64,000 nucleotides of DNA from Trogon surrucura (GCA_020746105.1 CM036618.1:2480001-2544000); one strand, 5' to 3'; shown: positions 44,483-56,725, counted from the first letter of the stretch. Notes: generated by a model from the letters alone, not told the origin. Numbers and translations are program-made.

Positions 44483-44757
44483 TCTATCATCTTTGCCTCA
44501 CCAGATTTCTCATCCCTCTTCGTGCCCTCCACATGCACGACATAGATGGAAGACAGACAAGAAATCAGATGTGGGGACTGGGAAGAGGCAGTGGGGAAAA
44601 AAAATTAAATCTCTTAAAAATCTAAGGCCGTCGTTTCAATATTCCTACAGCATTTCCTCAGGTAGAGGACTGGGCCACACGTTGCTGAGAGGGTTCACAC
44701 AGAGAAAAGTCTGTGTGTTCAAAAAATTTCCCCCTGACCTTGTAAATATACACTCTA

Positions 44758-44763
44758 TTTATT
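44758..44763 (-). terminator. INTS9: Alternative proximal polyadenylation signal of INTS9
   Basis: AATAAA on the minus strand within GTAAATAAATAGAG, about 230 bases after the stop codon, followed by a T/G-containing stretch. A short-UTR isoform is possible. Confidence 0.35.
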
Positions 44764-44994
44764 TACTCTGCAGTTCGTGTCTCCTCTACGATTCCAACGC
44801 CCAATTTTACAAAGTATTCCAAAGCTGGTCAAAAATAAAATTAAAAAAAAATTGATATTAAAAATACTTCCTTGCTTCTCCATGAATGGGAAGATGGTTT
44901 CTGGTCTCTTTGAATCAAGAAATTCTCCCTCTTTCTGGGCTCACCCTCTGGAAAGTTCTTGGCTCTGCTGGCAGAGCAGCACGATGTCCATGAG

Positions 44995-45171
44995 CTAAAA
45001 CTTCTGCAGGAATTTGAGAACCAGGTCGCGCAGCTTCACCCTCAAAGGCTCATCGTTGTCGCAGATGATGTGCGTGGAGTCCTCCTCGATCTGGATGAGG
45101 GTTTCTGCCTCCTGGAGGAGCACGATGTGGCCCTTGGCTGTGTCCTCCACCTTCACGTCACTGAAACCGTG
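44995..45171 (-). CDS. INTS9: INTS9 terminal coding exon and stop codon
   Basis: The minus-strand exon is 177 bases, phase 0. It encodes [20 protein letters not shown] through ...[12 protein letters not shown] and TAG at 44995-44997. INTS9 is Integrator subunit 9, a catalytically dead metallo-beta-lactamase/beta-CASP protein. It dimerises with the INTS11 endonuclease for 3' cleavage of snRNAs and promoter-proximal transcripts. This exon is the small alpha/beta C-terminal domain that binds the INTS11 C-terminal domain. The acceptor AG at 45172-45173 follows a pyrimidine tract (CTTCTCTCTCTTTTACTCCC). It is intact. Confidence 0.97.
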   Translation of the reverse strand, partial: HGFSDVKVEDTAKGHIVLLQEAETLIQIEEDSTHIICDNDEPLRVKLRDLVLKFLQKF

Positions 45172-45703
45172 CTAGACGTAGCGTAGGGCAGGGAGTAAAA
45201 GAGAGAGAAGTTACTACAACTGGGAAAAGCAGGCTCCACAGAGCAGTAGCCAAGTGTTTGCATGTTCAGCCACCAAGCCCCGTGTCCTGCAGCTCCCCAG
45301 AGAGCCTCTCCACACCCGTGGAGACATTTCCAAGATCTCTTCTTCACTCGGCCACACCATTTTCACCAAACTTGTAGGAACTTACAATACTTTCGAGACC
45401 TTCTCCCTACTGCTCAGCTGTACTGGTGGATCCAAAAGTTACACGGGGGAAATTCACCCACCCCAAAAGCTCAGTTTCCAGGAGGAAATGACTGACGTGA
45501 AGCCCCTTTATCAGGACACGACTCCGCGGGGAATTACTCCCTCCATGGTTGGCGCAGGGACACATGTTCCCTGAAATACTTTGCTAGCTCTCCTCTTCAA
45601 GCCCCACCGAAATGATTTTCCCTCTCCCTGCTGGCAAGGCAGCACATTCCTGAGACGGGCAGAAATCTGCTTGAACCTCCAGTGGCCACCAAACACTTAT
45701 TAC
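45172..45703 (-). other. INTS9: INTS9 last intron (532 bases)
   Basis: A short phase 0 intron with donor GTAATA (a slightly unusual +4 to +6) and acceptor CGTCTAG. It contains no repeats and nothing else I can identify. Confidence 0.93.
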
Positions 45704-45841
45704 CTTCTCGAGCGTCTGCACAAACTGGTCCACAGGAATGGAGCCGCTCAGCAACGGCTTCAAAGGTTTGCACTCGGGCACGTCATCGCTCATTCGCTTT
45801 CTCTTCTTGCCCGTGGGAGGCTGCGGAGGTTTCGGAGGGAG
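45704..45841 (-). CDS. INTS9: INTS9 coding exon with basic nuclear-signal-like patch
   Basis: This 138-base exon is phase 0. It encodes [20 protein letters not shown] through ...[15 protein letters not shown]. The proline-rich linker and KKRKR cluster look like a nuclear localisation signal between the beta-CASP part and the C-terminal domain. [18 protein letters not shown] begins the INTS11-binding domain that continues in the next exon. The acceptor is TCCGTTAG and the donor GTAATA. The human protein, as I recall it, has a valine where this one has MSDD's methionine. Confidence 0.96.
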
Positions 45842-48030
45842 CTAACGGATGAGAAGGTGCAGTGAATCACATCAGCTCGTTATAATTTAGTTGGAGTAAC
45901 AAGCACACGAGATGGAAAAGGAATATTGATTGTGTTTGCGACGCTGAAGGGGAGAGGAGAAACCCAGCCTTGGGCTCCACCGCAGCTCTCACACACCAGC
46001 CACCCCTTGTAGAAATCAATTAGCAGGTTTAGTTCAAATCTCTCTCACCTTAAAGTTTCTGTCGAATTCGGTTCTGTTCAAATTTCTATCATCTTAAAAG
46101 GCCTGACTCCGTTCAAGAACGAAGCTTGCTCTTTCAGCATTTAAGTACGCTGCAATATTTTCTAGGAATCACACCTTAAAAGGAGTCAATGCCTTGAAAA
46201 CCGCACTCCAAGAGATGCATCAGGTTAAGAAATGGGCAAATTCAAAGCAAGTAGCTACGCGGAGAATGACAAAAATGGGTCATTTATTTCTCACTGGCCT
46301 CAGAAAAAGAGAGCCTTTAGGAGGAACTTGAATACAGTCAGGAAGGCGTGAGAGATGAAAAATCGCTGGAGTGGGATTCGGGTATAATTTTGGGCTGCTT
46401 CAGAAAGTTAATGGCCTTAACCCCTGCCCGAGACCCTTCTCCGCTGACAGGGAGGGCGAGGCAGGGTGAGCACGTGTGGCAGCGGCTGTTTTACAGAGAT
46501 GGAAACCAGGATCTTAAAAAACAAAGAAATTATCGTGTAAAATAATGAGTCCTGTGCCAATTTAGTCAGGTCGGGGAAGTGTCAGCGTTTGTCTTTCGCA
46601 GCGAGGTAGCGACTCCCTCCCTGGCAAAAAGGTGTCGGGAAAAACATCTCACACAGATCTTTGTTCATAGACTGAGGTTTCGGGGCTTGTCCACACACAC
46701 CTTCTGGAACTCCTGGGGGGTCCCAGGCTCAGGCAATACTGACAGTTACTGCTGTGCTGCCTTACCTCCAACCATTTATGAGGGTTTTGGCATTTTAAGC
46801 CTAGGTCTAAGTTTATTTGGCATCGGGAATCAGAGCAGACAAGAGAGTAAATGGACAACACAAAGGAGAAAGTGGCCTCACACCAATTGCTTTGCTACTC
46901 CCAACTTCTTTTTTCAGTGTTGCCTTGTATTTCTAAGGAACCAACTTGGAAAAAGTAAGACAGCCCGTCAGCTGCGCACTGATAAAAATCCCTGCGTTGA
47001 AGACACTGCCCTACTGGGCCCTCTTCCCAAGTGTACTGGGCCCAGCCCAGCTCTGCTGCCCAGTGGGAGAGGCAGCATCGTGCTTTGCTGAGCTCTCCGC
47101 ATGCTCACCTTCTCACTCTCTACAACTACCTTAAAGGAGGTTGTAAACAGGTGAGGTTCAGTCAGTTCAACTAAGTAACAAGTGACAGGACAAGTGGAAA
47201 CAGCCTCAGGTTGCACCAGCTTGGATATTAGGAAGGATTTCTTTACTGGAAGGGTTCCCAGGCACTGGAACGGGTTGCCCAGGGCAGGGGTGGAGTCCCC
47301 ATCCCTGGAGGTGTTTAACAGTCAGGCAGACACGGTGCTTAACGATCTGGTTTAGCGGAGGACTCAGTGCTGGGTTAATGGTTGGACTTGATGGTCTTAA
47401 AGGTCTTTTCCAATCTGGGTGATTCTGTGTGATTTTGTGATTTATGAGCCAAAGGAGAGAGGGGACCGGTGCATCCCCTGCTGAGCAGGTCCACCAGACA
47501 TCGTCTCCTTCTGCAGAGCACAAACACCAGGAATTGCAGTGCCAGCCTCCTTTAGGAGGTGGTAGGGACAGCGAACGCTCGTGCTTTGCACAAGGATGCA
47601 CCATCTGCTTCTTGGCCAACAGGGCAACTTAAGGAAAACAGTCCTTTCACGTATCTAGTGTTTCAGGTCATCTCTCTCCTGTGACCCTCAGATCTAAGTC
47701 CACGAGAGGCTGGCTGATGTCTATTCTTCCTGTTATGGAAGACAGCAGCGTGATTTGTAGCCTCTCTTCAGGAATGATCTCAGTTCCCCTTTTATCTTAG
47801 CCAGACACATGGCAAAGGAAAAGAGGTTAGAGAGATTTATTTGCATCCCACTCTCGACTCTAAGCGTTAATTCCTCACTCGCACATACCAGGACAAAGCA
47901 TCTGAGAAGGACTCTGCTCCCGTGGGGAAAAAAAGCTGTTGCAGGGGTTGCCTCGGAGAACAGCTGGGGTCCCATATGGCAGGAAAGCCGGTGTAAAGAT
48001 ATTTTTCCTCCCTTTCCCATTATACTGTAC
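45842..48030 (-). other. INTS9: INTS9 intron (2.2 kb)
   Basis: A phase 0 intron with donor GTACAG and acceptor TCCGTTAG. It includes one CR1 fragment that is antisense to INTS9 (47105-47443). The rest is unique sequence without a supportable gene. Confidence 0.92.
47105..47443 (+). mobile_element. CR1 LINE 3' fragment in INTS9 intron
   Basis: Antisense to INTS9. It starts at CACCTTCTCACTCTCTACAA and ends GATTCTGTGTGATTTTGTGA. It has an internal deletion around 47150-47165. The tail type GTTAATGGTTGGACTTGATG is shared with 30322-30849. Confidence 0.88.
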
Positions 48031-48129
48031 CTGCAGCACATGCTTGTTGTCTTTAGTATGCAACACGGCAGAAACTGTTGCTAAGGAAATACCAGGCTTA
48101 ATCTCCAAGGGCACGAGCAAATCTGCAAG
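48031..48129 (-). CDS. INTS9: INTS9 coding exon (33 residues)
   Basis: This 99-base exon is phase 0. It encodes [20 protein letters not shown] through ...TKDNKHVLQ. It joins ...EIMPE of the upstream exon to LPPKPP of the next, exactly as in human INTS9. That match fixes the acceptor at CGCTTTAG rather than the TTGCAG four codons inside. The donor is GTACAG at 48030. It lies near the end of the metallo-beta-lactamase/beta-CASP region. Confidence 0.96.
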
Positions 48130-49461
48130 CTAAAGCGAGAGAAGGATTTTGTTCAGCATGTGATAATCTCAAAATTTGTACGACTCCAGCTGTGATTTAA
48201 ATTGGCAGCATGGTATTTTTAAACACGGGCTAATGAACTGTAAACACGAACGCACCGGCACAACGACGGAGCGCTCCTCTTACCTGCTTCAGCCTCCTTC
48301 CAGCTCTTAAAGCTGCTGACTTTCGTGCCGTCACCAGTCTCACAACAGAGAAACCTCGTTTAGAAAGACACCAACCACTTCAATGATAATTTTGATTATC
48401 AAAACCCCTAAGGTAATTTGTCGTTACTTATTATGTTTATTATGTCGACAGACAATGAAAAATCAAAGCCAGATTCCTTCCAGTTCCTTGATGCTGCAGC
48501 ATTCCGGCCGCAGAAGAGCTGAAAGAAAAGGGTTTGTCCTTAAAACCCAACAGCTCTGTTGACCGATTGGAAATTTTTCCTTATGACACTGCATAGAAAC
48601 CCTTCCACCGCCTTTTATATAATTCTTCCCTGAAAGAAAGGAAATTTAGTCTTGGCACCAACTCTGAATTCAGTGGCAACCTCCCAAGGTGTTCAGCACT
48701 GAGGCTGTTGGCAGCGAGCATGGGGTGGGCAGACCGGCACCTGCCGAGACTTCCAGCCACGGCTCCAAAGGAATGCTGCAGAAAATGGTGCTCATGAACA
48801 CAGAGAATTATTTCTTTTTTTTTTTTTTTTGTCTCCAAGGGAGTTCTAGTTGACAACACGCTGCGCACTGGGTGCCCTGGAGTCCTGGCCAGGACCTAGC
48901 CCTGGAGAAACAGGTACCTCCACACCAGTAATTCCATGTACCGCTCCCAGCCAAGCTCCTGTTGGCCACCGTGGACCACAAGTGCTGCATCCGTGGGGAA
49001 ACCCCGCAGGTGACTCCCCGAACAGAAGTGGGTAAGGTTGCTCACGTGTTCTGCCTCTGGATGGGAGGACTTTTCAGTTGTGAAGATAACACCGAAAGGG
49101 GCAGAATCCACTTGGCCGATTTTCCCAACAGTTGTGCCATCGGCCCAACCAGACCATCGACCGTCTCGTGTAGAGAGAGCCTCTACAAGAAGACCTTCAT
49201 CTGAACTCCATTTCCTTTCATCTTCACACACACGGCACCTCCAGTTGGAGCCATATGTTAAGAAGAGCTTAACCTCCCGCTAAAGGAGTTCTTTCGAAAC
49301 TTCGGCCATCTACAGCAGCGCTTCGACGGAGCAGAGCTCTGCAGAACCAGCTGCCATCACTGCCCTGAGAGCAAGGCAACACCAGCTCTCTGCAGCTTTG
49401 CCAGAGGCTCCCATGTATGAAAAGCTGCAAAAGAACCTGAACGGATTTTATAAAAGTGCAC

Positions 49462-50096
49462 CCAGGTGGCCAAGAAGGCCAACGGCATCCTGGCTTGTAT
49501 TAGAAATTGTGTGACCAGCAGGAGTAGGGAGGTGATTGTCCCCCCGTACTCAGCACTGGTGAGGCCACACCTTGAGTGTTGTGTTCAGTTTTGGGCACCT
49601 CAGTGTAAGAGGGATATCGAGGTGTTGGAGAGAGTGAAGAAAAGGGCGACAAAGCTGGTGAAGGGCCTGGAGAATAGACCTTACGAGGAGCGATTGAGGG
49701 AGCTGGGACTGTTCAGTTTGAGGAATAGAAGGCTGAGGGGGGACCTCATCATGCTCTACAGTTACTTGAAAGGACATTGTAGAGAGGTTGGTGCTGGTCT
49801 CTTCTCACAGGTCATTAGGGACAGAACCAGGGGGAATGGGTTCAAGTTGCAACAGGGCAAGTTTAGACTGGACATTAGGAAGAAATTCTTCACGGGAAGA
49901 GTGGTCAGACCCTGGAACAGACTGCCCAGGGAGGGGGTTGAGTCGCCATTCCTGGGTGTGTTTAAGTGTCGCTGAGATGTGGTGTTGGGTGAGATGGTTT
50001 AGGGGTGAACTTGTAGTGTAGGGTTAATGGTTGGACTCGATGATCCCAAGGGTCTTTTCCAGCCTGAACTGTTCTATGATTCTATGATTCTATTCC
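49462..50096 (+). mobile_element. CR1 LINE 3' fragment, left arm of inverted pair
   Basis: A plus-strand copy with a 169-codon open frame ([15 protein letters not shown]... through [20 protein letters not shown]) and the tail TTCTATGATTCTATGATTCT. It is antisense to INTS9. It closely matches the reverse complement of 51021-51600. Confidence 0.95.
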
Positions 50097-51020
50097 CGTT
50101 TTGGAGATAGCGCACCTGAGGCAAAGAAAGATTAAACTCCTTACCTAAGACCACCTAGTGAATTTTCAACAGGATCCAAAGCAGGAGAGCAATGGGGCAG
50201 AACAAGTGAACTTTGTCACTCCTCATGAAATTTCAGGGACCAAAACTTTACTGCCCAGTACTCTGATCTGCTGTAAATGACGATTACGTAGCGCAAAGCT
50301 CTAATCCTTGTGAATACAGAAGCAGCTGAACTTGACTGCAAAAAGCACTCAAGACTGGCGCAATTCTTCTGCCATCGAAGCGCCAAGAAGGCTTTTCTGC
50401 TGGCTTCAATGGCAGCAAAGTTCAGCTACTTCCAACAACTTCTGAAAATCCCACCTACCACTATTAAAGTTGCAGGAAAATTTTGAGAGCATGTCCTTGA
50501 AACAAAACAGTTGGATAGGTGACAGTGTTGGAAAACCACCGACGTTTTAAGGCTGCGCTCGAATCCCCTAAATTTTTCAGGTATTTAGACTTGGTCAGTG
50601 TTAGAAATCAATATTTCATGGAGCGGTTTGGATTGCTCCCTCTCCAGACTGTGTTCAAGATCTTTACAGCAGGCAATTTGAATACAGTCTTTATAGTTTG
50701 TTGCGGAGGGCTAAGAGAACGAAAATGAAACGATGATCATCGCTTCAGATTTCCCCTGGGACCTAACCTTGCAGTGTGTTACGCTGCATTTCGCAGTGGC
50801 CGGAGGCACTTCCCATCCCCACCACCTTCCAGAGGAGGCTCGATACAAAACGGACTCTAATGAAGAATACGTGGCAAAACGACAAGTGCTGTAAAGAGAA
50901 AGATCCTTAAAACACCAGAGAGACGCTTCGCATCGAAGCGCTCTTCTGCTACTGAAATAGTTTGATGTTAACATTTATGCAGGTTTTAACCTGCTGGTCA
51001 ATAGCAACACTTTATTTAAC

Positions 51021-51600
51021 ATAGAATCATAGAATCATAGAACAGTTCAGGCTGGAAAAGACCCTTGGGATCATCGAGTCCAACCATTTACCCTACACTG
51101 CAAGTTCACCCCTAAACCATCTCACCCAACACCACATCTCAGCGACACTTAAACACACCCAGGGATGGCGACTCAACCGCCTCCCTGGGCAGTCTGTTCC
51201 AGGGTCTGACCACTCTTCCCGTGAAGAATTTCTTCCTAATGTCCAGCCTAAACTTGCCCTGTTGCAACTTGAACCCATTCCCCCTGGTTCTGTCCCTAAT
51301 GACCTGTGAGAAGAGACCAGCACCAACCTCTCTACAATGTCCTTTCAAGGAACTGCAGAGCATGATGAGGTCCCCCCTCAGCCTCCTCTTCCTCAAACTG
51401 AACAGTCCCAGCTCCCTCAATCGCTCCTCATAAGGTCTATTCTCCAGACCCTTCACCAGCTTTGTCGCCCTTTTCTTCACTCTCTCCAACACCTCGATAT
51501 CCCTCTTACACTGAGGTGCCCAAAACTGAACACAACACTCAAGGTGTGGCCTCACCAGTGCTGAGTACAGGGGGACAATCATCACCTCCCTACTTCTACA
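51021..51600 (-). mobile_element. CR1 LINE 3' fragment, right arm of inverted pair
   Basis: A minus-strand copy of the same subfamily, open for most of its ORF2 remnant ([20 protein letters not shown]). The tail is ATAGAATCATAGAATCATAG at its left end. The 5' truncation falls near TCACCTCCCTACTTCTACAG. Confidence 0.95.
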
Positions 51601-51699
51601 GTAAGACGGACGTTTGTTTTTATTTTCTCTAAGATATTGCTTCATCTCACAGCCCTCTCCATGTTGCGGTCAATCCTTTTATTATAGAAGTTCCCTGAC

Positions 51700-52030
51700 C
51701 CAAACCAAAAAGGTCATTTAATCACATCCAGTAATTCACCCACCAAGACCAGACAGCACCGCTACCCTCCTTCCAACTGCCCTCCTGCACACACCAATCA
51801 CGGAACTCTTCCAAAGTGCTGGATTAAAGAAACCTTTTTTTCAGAGAGACAGCAAATTTTGTCTGTACTCCAAGCAACGGCAACTCCACCGTTTCCTCTG
51901 GCAAGCTGTTCCAAACTTTCATTTTCCTTGCAGCTAGGAAACCGTGTCTTATTTCAAGGTTGAATTTGTCCAGCTTTCAGTCGCTGGAGCTTGTTATGCC
52001 TTTGTCTGCGAGATTGAAAAGCCCCCCACT
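51700..52030 (-). mobile_element. Ancient CR1/L3-type LINE remnant
   Basis: A decayed minus-strand copy. It resembles amniote L3/CR1 3' ends in blocks such as GGCAAGCTGTTCCAAAC, TTGAATTTGTCCAGCTTTCA and GTTATGCCTTTGTCTGCGAG. No open frame survives. It is assigned from memory of the consensus, so the boundaries are approximate. Confidence 0.65.
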
Positions 52031-52195
52031 AGGCAAGAATAAATGCGTCTTCCTTCCAGTCATTATCACGAGTCTCACGCCCCATGCTGGCACCAGGAAA
52101 GTCACGAAAGCAGAGACACACAGCACTGAGAGCTAACATCACATTAATCAGTCCCCTGCCTATGGATGAGCACTTGCGCTGCTTTAAGACAAAGT

Positions 52196-52212
52196 TGTGT
52201 GTGTGTGTGTGT
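52196..52212 (+). repeat. Short TG dinucleotide run
   Basis: Eight or so TG units followed by TATGTGCAC, in the large INTS9 intron. Confidence 0.85.
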
Positions 52213-53769
52213 ATGTGCACCGTGTATTTCGGTTTTTTTTTAAAATCCCTCCTGCTAAGGAAAGTTTAAAACAGAGACCAGCCAAAACCCAAAAGTCAGT
52301 GACTCTCAGTAATCTGAAACTGCAAAGTGCTGACGTGAAGTTTGTAAGGGCTGAGGGACAGAAGAGTCAGCCTGGGATGTTCTGCTCCCACCTATGCTCT
52401 TGCTGACTAAAGTAATTTTTGCTGTAAACTGCAGTTGGATTTTTCACGTAGGACTGCATTTTCCACAACAAAATGAGGTCTGAGACACGCTGAGTGAGCC
52501 TGAACATCATCGTTGGCCAAACTGTGGCTGTTTATAAAGAAGAAGAGAGCGCACGGATGGGGTTACCCTGAAGTCTCCACTAAGGCTTTCATCAGAGACA
52601 ACTCTCCCCAGGCCAAGGTCTCACATCGTCTTCAGTCACCAGCCAAAAATCCTCTTCTTGGCCGTGAAAAGCTAAATGATGACTGAGGATACGATCTGAA
52701 AATCCTGCAGTAAAATCCCACAGCTGAGGCTGAATAATCAGTGAGTAAAATCAGGAAAGGATCAATTTTAACACACGTGGTCTTGGTCCCACGAGGATTC
52801 TCTCAGGGACAGAGCGCACAGATAAACACCAGCGGGTATTTTAACATTCGAGCTGCAGCTATGCTGGCAGTGGTGGCTACCCGTGATTTCTTCCTAGATT
52901 TTTGGGACACTTTTCCAAACTTCTCCCTTTTCTTCTTCATCTCCAGGTAAAACAGCTCTCGGCTTGCACTTGAGAGGCTGCAGGAAGACTGACCCAGCAG
53001 GGAGAGGCAAAGCCTGAGCTGAGCGAGGTGAGCTGGACCTTCACCCTCCAGCAAAGGGGAACAAGCAGGAGCACAACAAAGTTTGTCCGTAATTAAAATC
53101 CCCTTAACTCTCCAGATCTGAAATTCCCTGATGTGTACACTAGATTATAACACGTGTAGCTAGAAAGGGACACAGCTGGGTTTTTGCATCAACAGTCAAT
53201 GGGTGTTTTCCAGATTTGCAATCTGTGCACAAATGTATGATCCCTGCATTAGAGGTGGGAGCCGGAGGATCAGATCAGAGAAATCAAAGACTTGAAACTG
53301 AGCTGTGAAACCACCAGGCAGGACAGACCCGTTATGAAGTCAACACTTTGCAAGCCCTTAGAAAAAAATAATGAAAGAATAAAGCTGTGATATATTCCTT
53401 GGGGCAGGGCTCAGTTTTGTTCGGTGCTTGTGCAACACCCAGCGCTCCGAAATCCCACTAAAGGGGTGCGTTACTCACGTTATTGTACTGCTGTAATAAA
53501 GCAAAAAGAAGGAAAATTTAACAAAAATCACCAGACGTGGATCACAGGCGACTAACACAACGGCTTTCTCTGATAAGACGACTGCTGAGGGAATTGGGGC
53601 AGCCACAGTCTGTGCTTCGTACAGCACTAGCGAAGCACCGCAGGGGAAATCACAAACTGTGAATTTCTACAGCCGTCCCGAGGTGGGGAAAGTGCTGGTT
53701 AAAGCAAAGATATTCCCAGAGAACCACCGGGCCGCTGCTGCAGCTCCTGAAGGGTCAGTCTCGAGCCTA

Positions 53770-54545
53770 GTCCCATCCAATTTTTATTAATGACCTCAGT
53801 ACAAAACGAAGAGAGTGTTCAGGAGGCCCCACTGAAGTTTGCAGCGGTAGCCTTAATAGAAAGAAAAATCAGGCTATCACAGAGGAAGAACCAGATGACC
53901 CCATGAACTGGAGTGAGAAAAACAAGATGAAATTCAATAGCACGAAATGCAAGGCCAGGGAGTGGGCTAACGCCGAGACTTCTCTGCTGGGAGCTGGCGG
54001 CTGCTGGGAAGGACAGAGGTGAAGGGTCCACGTTTATTAGTTCACCTCCTGAGAATTGAGAGTCACAAATGTGGCACGGCTGTGAAAAAGCCAAATGCAA
54101 CCCCTGAAAATATCAGGTGATTCTCGTAGAGATGAGCTCTTGCTATTCCATTAGGCCCAGCAAACCTCTTGTAAATTGTGGGTAACTTAAGATCAAGTAA
54201 GATATTCTGAAGGGTAGGTTAGCACAGGAGAAGCTGTCTGGTAAGAGGAAATTAAACCCTTGGCTTGTTTAGCCCAGCAAAAAGAAAGACAAGAGGAAAT
54301 CTTGATTATTCTACCTAAACACCACAGGGAAAAATAACAACAAAAGGGAAAACTATTTATGCTAAACCACAATGTTAAGAATAAGTACACGCAGACCAGC
54401 CATGAATACGCGTAGGCTGAAAATTAGGCTGTTTCTAGCCATGAGGGACAGAGGGGGTTGGAGCAGCATTCCAGTGGGAACAACAGGGGCAAAAGTCTTC
54501 ACAATCTGAAGCTGGAGCTTTGCATTTTCTGAGGCACATTATAAA
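53770..54545 (+). mobile_element. Ancient CR1/L3-type LINE remnant
   Basis: A plus-strand, heavily mutated copy. It includes an RT-like remnant (CCAATTTTTATTAATGACCT, then GAAATTCAATAGCACGAAAT) and a downstream ORF2 part (GGCTTGTTTAGCCCAGCAAA, CCAGCCATGAATACGCG, GGAGCAGCATTCCAGTGGGA). The order of blocks matches L3-like CR1 elements. The edges are uncertain. Confidence 0.7.
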
Positions 54546-54986
54546 CATCATTACAGCTGGGTTCTGGCCATGCAAACCATGGGGGTATCTGCACTTCACA
54601 GTGGAAATGATGGCTTACAGCCTCGGGGATTGCCAGGTATGGAGAGATATTGCCATCTAGGTCCTAGCCCCTGAAAAGGACGCAGTTTGTAAGCAACAGA
54701 AGAATATCCTCTCCCAATTATCACAGAAGCCCGAAGATTTTAAGGTCTACCTGCCTTCAGAAGGAGCCCACCAGGCCTTAGAGATCACCGTTTCACAGAG
54801 GTTTTTACAGTAAGTAGTCCTCAGCAAAATCTAAACAGAGAACAATCTGCCTCATCCTCCATCCCTCCACTCACCTTGCTCCTCACACACACCAAATTCA
54901 GTTTCTGGACACAGAAAAGCATCTTCCCAGTGTACCTTTCACAGGGAAAGAGTGCCCAAATACTCCACGTGCTTAAAAGCTGTGCT

Positions 54987-55442
54987 GGTGAGAGTCCAGC
55001 ACAGGGCAACTGGGATGATGGAGGGAGTGGAGCATCTCCCTGGTGAGGAAAGGCTGAGGGAGCTGGGGCTCTTTAGTTTGGAGAAGAGGAGACTGAGGGG
55101 TGACCTCATTAATGTTTACAAATATCTAAAGGGGGAGTGTCACGAGGATGGAGCCAGGCTCTTCTCGGTGACAACCAATGACAGGACAAGGGGTAATGGG
55201 CTGAAACTGGAACAGAAGAGGTTCCGCTTAAACTCGAGAAGAAACTTCTTCTCAGTGAGGGTGACGGAGCCCTGGCCCAGGCTGCCCAGGGAGGGTGTGG
55301 AGTCTCCTTCTCTGGAGACATTCAAGACCCGCCTGGACACGTTCCTGTGTAGCATTATCGAGGCGTTCCTGCTCTGGCAGGGGGATTGCACTGGATGATC
55401 TTTCGAGGTCCCTTCCAATCCCTGACATTCTGTGATTCTGTA
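54987..55442 (+). mobile_element. CR1 LINE 3' fragment
   Basis: A plus-strand copy starting GAGAGTCCAGCACAGGGCAA, with about 130 intact codons of ORF2 end and the tail CATTCTGTGATTCTGTAATA. It is of the same young subfamily as 7646-8092 and 16734-17275, and is antisense to INTS9. Confidence 0.94.
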
Positions 55443-55904
55443 ATAGCCCTTTCGCACGCAGGGATGATCTGTACAGTCAGTTTTGTCACCAGAAGCCTCT
55501 GGTCTTCATCCTGTCATTTATACTTAGGTGGCAACGTTCAGGAAGGAAGAACCTCACATCCCACGTCCCTCTTCTTACCTCTTCACTATTTAAGTAGCAG
55601 GAGCTCCATTGCTGAGTCACTTGAAACCAGCCACAGAAATGCACGAGCGATTAACAGCGTGCACAGAAGTATCCAGCATTGGCCTTATACCGTTTATACT
55701 GAATCAGGAAGAATCTGAGTGCAGGAAGTCTGCAACTATCAGATCCCGCAGAGGAAACAAAAAGATGTGTGGTCAAACACATGTACCGAAGGGGAAAGGT
55801 CTGAAGATTTAAATACGCCTGTGGAGTAAGGATTTATGATCAGCAAGGGTAGTAAACAAGGCACAGGCATGCTGCAGGCCACCGTGCTGCAGAATGGAAA
55901 CTGA

Positions 55905-56165
55905 GGAATCTTTCTAACGGCTTCAAACTGCACAAAGGAGGTTTAGACTGGATATTAGGGATTTTTTTTTTCACAGCAAGAGCAGTGAGAGCTTGGCACA
56001 GCCTGCCCAGGGAGGGGGTGGAGTCCCCAATCCCTGGAGGTGTTTAAAGGCCGTTTACATGTGGGGTTGGGGGAGATGGTTTAGGGGTGAGCTTTGTAGA
56101 GTAGGGTTGGTGGTTGGACTCGATGATCCCAAGGGTCTTTTCCAACCTGAATGATTCTGACTCTA
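55905..56165 (+). mobile_element. CR1 LINE 3' fragment
   Basis: A diverged plus-strand piece: AGGTTTAGACTGGATATTAG, CAGCCTGCCCAGGGAGGGGG, GGTTGGACTCGATGATCCCA and the tail GAATGATTCTGACTCTA. It contains a T8-9 run inside the former ORF2. Confidence 0.88.
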
Positions 56166-56693
56166 ATGAGACTTAAAGGAACAAGGGCATTTCCAACAAG
56201 AACAAACATCCTAGAACTAAGGGCATCTATATAATCGTTAGTGGGCGATCCGAGCCACATCTCATTGAGGTTTCAGCCTCAAATTTTACAGAATCCAAGT
56301 GTTTTAAATGGGATGATGAAATTGCTAAACTAAACCTAACTTGGTAGATCGTTTCGTCTCTGTGGGTCTGCTACAATTCTCTCTGGAGTGGAATTTAAAG
56401 TCCCACTGACTGCAGCGGATGACGAATCGTACCATAAATATCTAAAGTTCTTGCTATTTTTGCTTGCAAATGCCTACATCTTAGATTTGTTCTTTCATAA
56501 AGCCAACATCTAGTGGAGAAATAAAACAGGCTGAAGGGTTAGTCCTCCAGTTTTGAGCAATGAAACAAACCTTTTCTTTTCCATGTACATGTTCCATGTT
56601 CAACTAACAGACCAGGGCTCCAGAACGAGATCCCCAAAGCCTGGAAATCAAACCAGAAAGGCTTGGGCTGACCAACCAACAGGAAACAATCCC

Positions 56694-56725
56694 GTCTCAG
56701 TACTAAAGGAGTCTCAGTACTAAAG
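56694..56725 (+). repeat. 15-base direct repeat
   Basis: GTCTCAGTACTAAAG occurs at 56694-56708 and again at 56711-56725 in the large INTS9 intron. It is a recent small duplication of 17-base period. Confidence 0.85.

Larger units (their letters stand above)
43956..44994 (-). other. INTS9: INTS9 3' untranslated region (probable extent)
   Basis: On the minus strand this runs from the base after the stop codon to just past the AATAAA at 43973-43978. It is A/T-rich and free of CR1, unlike the sequence to its left. The end TATTTATTTGGTGTTAAAAA then AATAAA looks like a normal vertebrate 3' end. Two other AATAAA hexamers (44758-44763 and 44477-44482) could give shorter forms. Confidence 0.6.
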
